A stretch of DNA of 64,000 nt from Histomonas meleagridis (taxonomy: Eukaryota; Parabasalia; Tritrichomonadida; Dientamoebidae), in contig WSYJ01000013.1 in assembly GCA_020186115.1 (NCBI GenBank), positions 496,001 through 560,000 on the forward strand, written 5' to 3'. Below, one piece after another: positions 63,082 to 64,000 of the stretch. The position numbers and the translations under genes were made by a program. The notes beneath the pieces are model-generated. The model ran no database searches. It was given only the letters and a program-made list of their open reading frames with translations, and was not told where the DNA came from. Numbering within the stretch: position 1 is the stretch's first letter; every line of letters begins with the position of its first letter.

Positions 63082-64000
63082 ATGTTGGCCTTCTTCTGCT
63101 TTCTCGCTAACATTATTTGTGATGACACACTCACAATTGAAAACGTCACAACAATTGATTCAATTACATATTCTGCTTACAAGCCTACAATAAGACATCT
63201 GATTATTGGAATTGGTGTTGAAACCATCGGCCCTAATGCATTTTCACAGTGTCCTTTCCTTGAAGATGTAACAATTGGAGATTCAGTGACTACAATTTCT
63301 TCCAGTGCATTTAAGAAATGTGAAAATCTCATGACTGTTCAATTAGGCGATAGCATCACCAGCGTTGGTGAATATTCATTTTATTATTGTAGTAATTTGC
63401 AAACCATTACAATTCCTGATTCAGTTGAATCCATTGGTAAGCGGGCATTTGATGGTTGTTCTCAACTCGGTAAGGTTACACTCGGGAAAAATTTAACAAC
63501 CATTGCAACTTATGCATTTAATGGTTGTACTAGACTTCTTACAGTAACATTTAATTCAAATTTACAATCAATTGGATCTTATGCATTTTATCAATTGCCA
63601 GTCTTAACAAATGTAATGCTTCCCAACTCGCTAATATATATATATGACTTCGCATTTCAGGGCTGTGATCAAATAAAAGAAATCACAATTCCATCATCAG
63701 TTACAAACCTTGGTAAAAAAGCATTTTTTGAATGCCAGCAACTTGCAACTGTAACAATTGAGTCAACGCTTCCAACCTTTGGCACATATGCTTTTTCAGA
63801 ATGCTCACGTTTGACCAAAGTTAATTTCGTTGGCCAAGTCGTAAAAATAGCCGATTACTCATTTAGTAAATGTTCATCATTAAAAACAGTAACACTTAAT
63901 AATGGATTAACAACAATTAAGCAATATGCATTTAATTTATGCAGCAAATTGGAAAATATTGTTATTCCCGTTACAGTCACAAGCATTGGACAAAGTGCCT
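63082..64000 (+). CDS. BspA-like leucine-rich-repeat protein, cut by the window edge
   Basis: Open from an ATG at 63082 to the edge (306 codons visible) with no stop. A signal peptide (MLAFFCFLANIICDD) is followed by DTLTIENVTTIDSITYSAY and then uninterrupted 23-residue BspA/TpLRR units (VETIGPNAFSQCPFLEDVTI GDSVTTISSSAFKKCENLMT). It belongs to the same family as 22738-25971 but is more regular and has the ...D(D)TLTI opening next to the leader. The C-terminal part, including any membrane anchor, is outside the window. Probably secreted or on the surface. Confidence 0.9.
   Translation, partial: MLAFFCFLANIICDDTLTIENVTTIDSITYSAYKPTIRHLIIGIGVETIGPNAFSQCPFLEDVTIGDSVTTISSSAFKKCENLMTVQLGDSITSVGEYSFYYCSNLQTITIPDSVESIGKRAFDGCSQLGKVTLGKNLTTIATYAFNGCTRLLTVTFNSNLQSIGSYAFYQLPVLTNVMLPNSLIYIYDFAFQGCDQIKEITIPSSVTNLGKKAFFECQQLATVTIESTLPTFGTYAFSECSRLTKVNFVGQVVKIADYSFSKCSSLKTVTLNNGLTTIKQYAFNLCSKLENIVIPVTVTSIGQSA

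Noticed and set aside
1-64000. tRNA, rRNA, CRISPR arrays and bacterial operon signals
   Set aside because: No T-loop/anticodon pairings, rRNA-like blocks or spacer-repeat arrays were seen. The gene content is plainly eukaryotic. The 170-bp ankyrin periodicity is protein-coding in origin and not CRISPR.

Overview
This is a protist nuclear window and almost certainly comes from a parabasalid (trichomonad). The DNA is very AT-rich. Nearly every gene is one uninterrupted reading frame, densely packed on both strands. Several families are trichomonad hallmarks: BspA-like leucine-rich-repeat surface proteins (22.7-26.0 kb and 63.1 kb to the edge), a Pmp-like beta-helix surface protein (54.0-56.2 kb) and DUF3447/ankyrin proteins (0-3.1 kb). 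There are also many alpha-solenoid proteins and large sets of kinases, Rabs and kinesins. The base composition suits a Tritrichomonas-type genome, but I cannot fix the species. I saw no tRNA, rRNA, CRISPR or intact transposon.

Layout. 0-3.1 kb: a DUF3447/ankyrin gene on the minus strand that runs into a remarkable array of ankyrin cassettes separated by 80-bp frame-breaking spacers. 3.2-5.0 kb: an organellar-type DnaJ and a CYTH phosphohydrolase. 5.4-8.3 kb: a BspA relic, a membrane glycosyltransferase-like gene and a bromodomain protein. 8.4-12.1 kb: a La-motif protein, a pseudo-GTPase-like protein, a Pin1-like isomerase with unusual active-site residues and a PP2A-A-like HEAT protein. 12.7-21.0 kb: an armadillo protein, a coiled-coil protein and a 1352-residue solenoid. 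21.3-26.7 kb: a PKA regulatory subunit, a large BspA-like surface protein and a G-patch protein. 27.3-31.3 kb: a membrane-anchored alpha-amylase and a second armadillo protein. 32.1-34.7 kb: Vta1, a RecA-like small ATPase and a helical protein. 35.2-44.4 kb: two kinesin paralogues around a Kelch/coiled-coil gene, a four-TM protein and a DHYC palmitoyltransferase-like protein. 44.7-53.8 kb: glutaminyl-tRNA synthetase, a carnosine N-methyltransferase-like enzyme, a Rab32-type GTPase, a protein kinase, adenosine kinase and a UBL-UBA protein. 54-64 kb: the Pmp-like protein, a TPR/HAT protein, a membrane glycoside-hydrolase-like protein, a PP2A/4/6-type phosphatase and a second BspA gene cut by the window edge.

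The genes do not form one pathway. Loose themes are cAMP/phosphatase signalling, cytoskeletal motors, endosomal traffic (Vta1, Rab32) and the cell-surface or host interface (BspA, Pmp, amylase, glycoside hydrolase). One regulatory pattern ties them together: a short Myb-type motif, AACGTT / AACGGT / AACGAT on either strand, lies close upstream of most start codons and in divergent intergenic regions.

The best candidate for something undescribed is the ankyrin array. Eleven blocks follow each other at an exact 90 + 80 (or 90 + 63) bp rhythm. The ankyrin blocks stay open, while the spacers change frame and often contain stops. They look like cassettes joined by removable sequence, yet no canonical trichomonad splice signal is present. 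Coordinates and counts here come from reading by hand.
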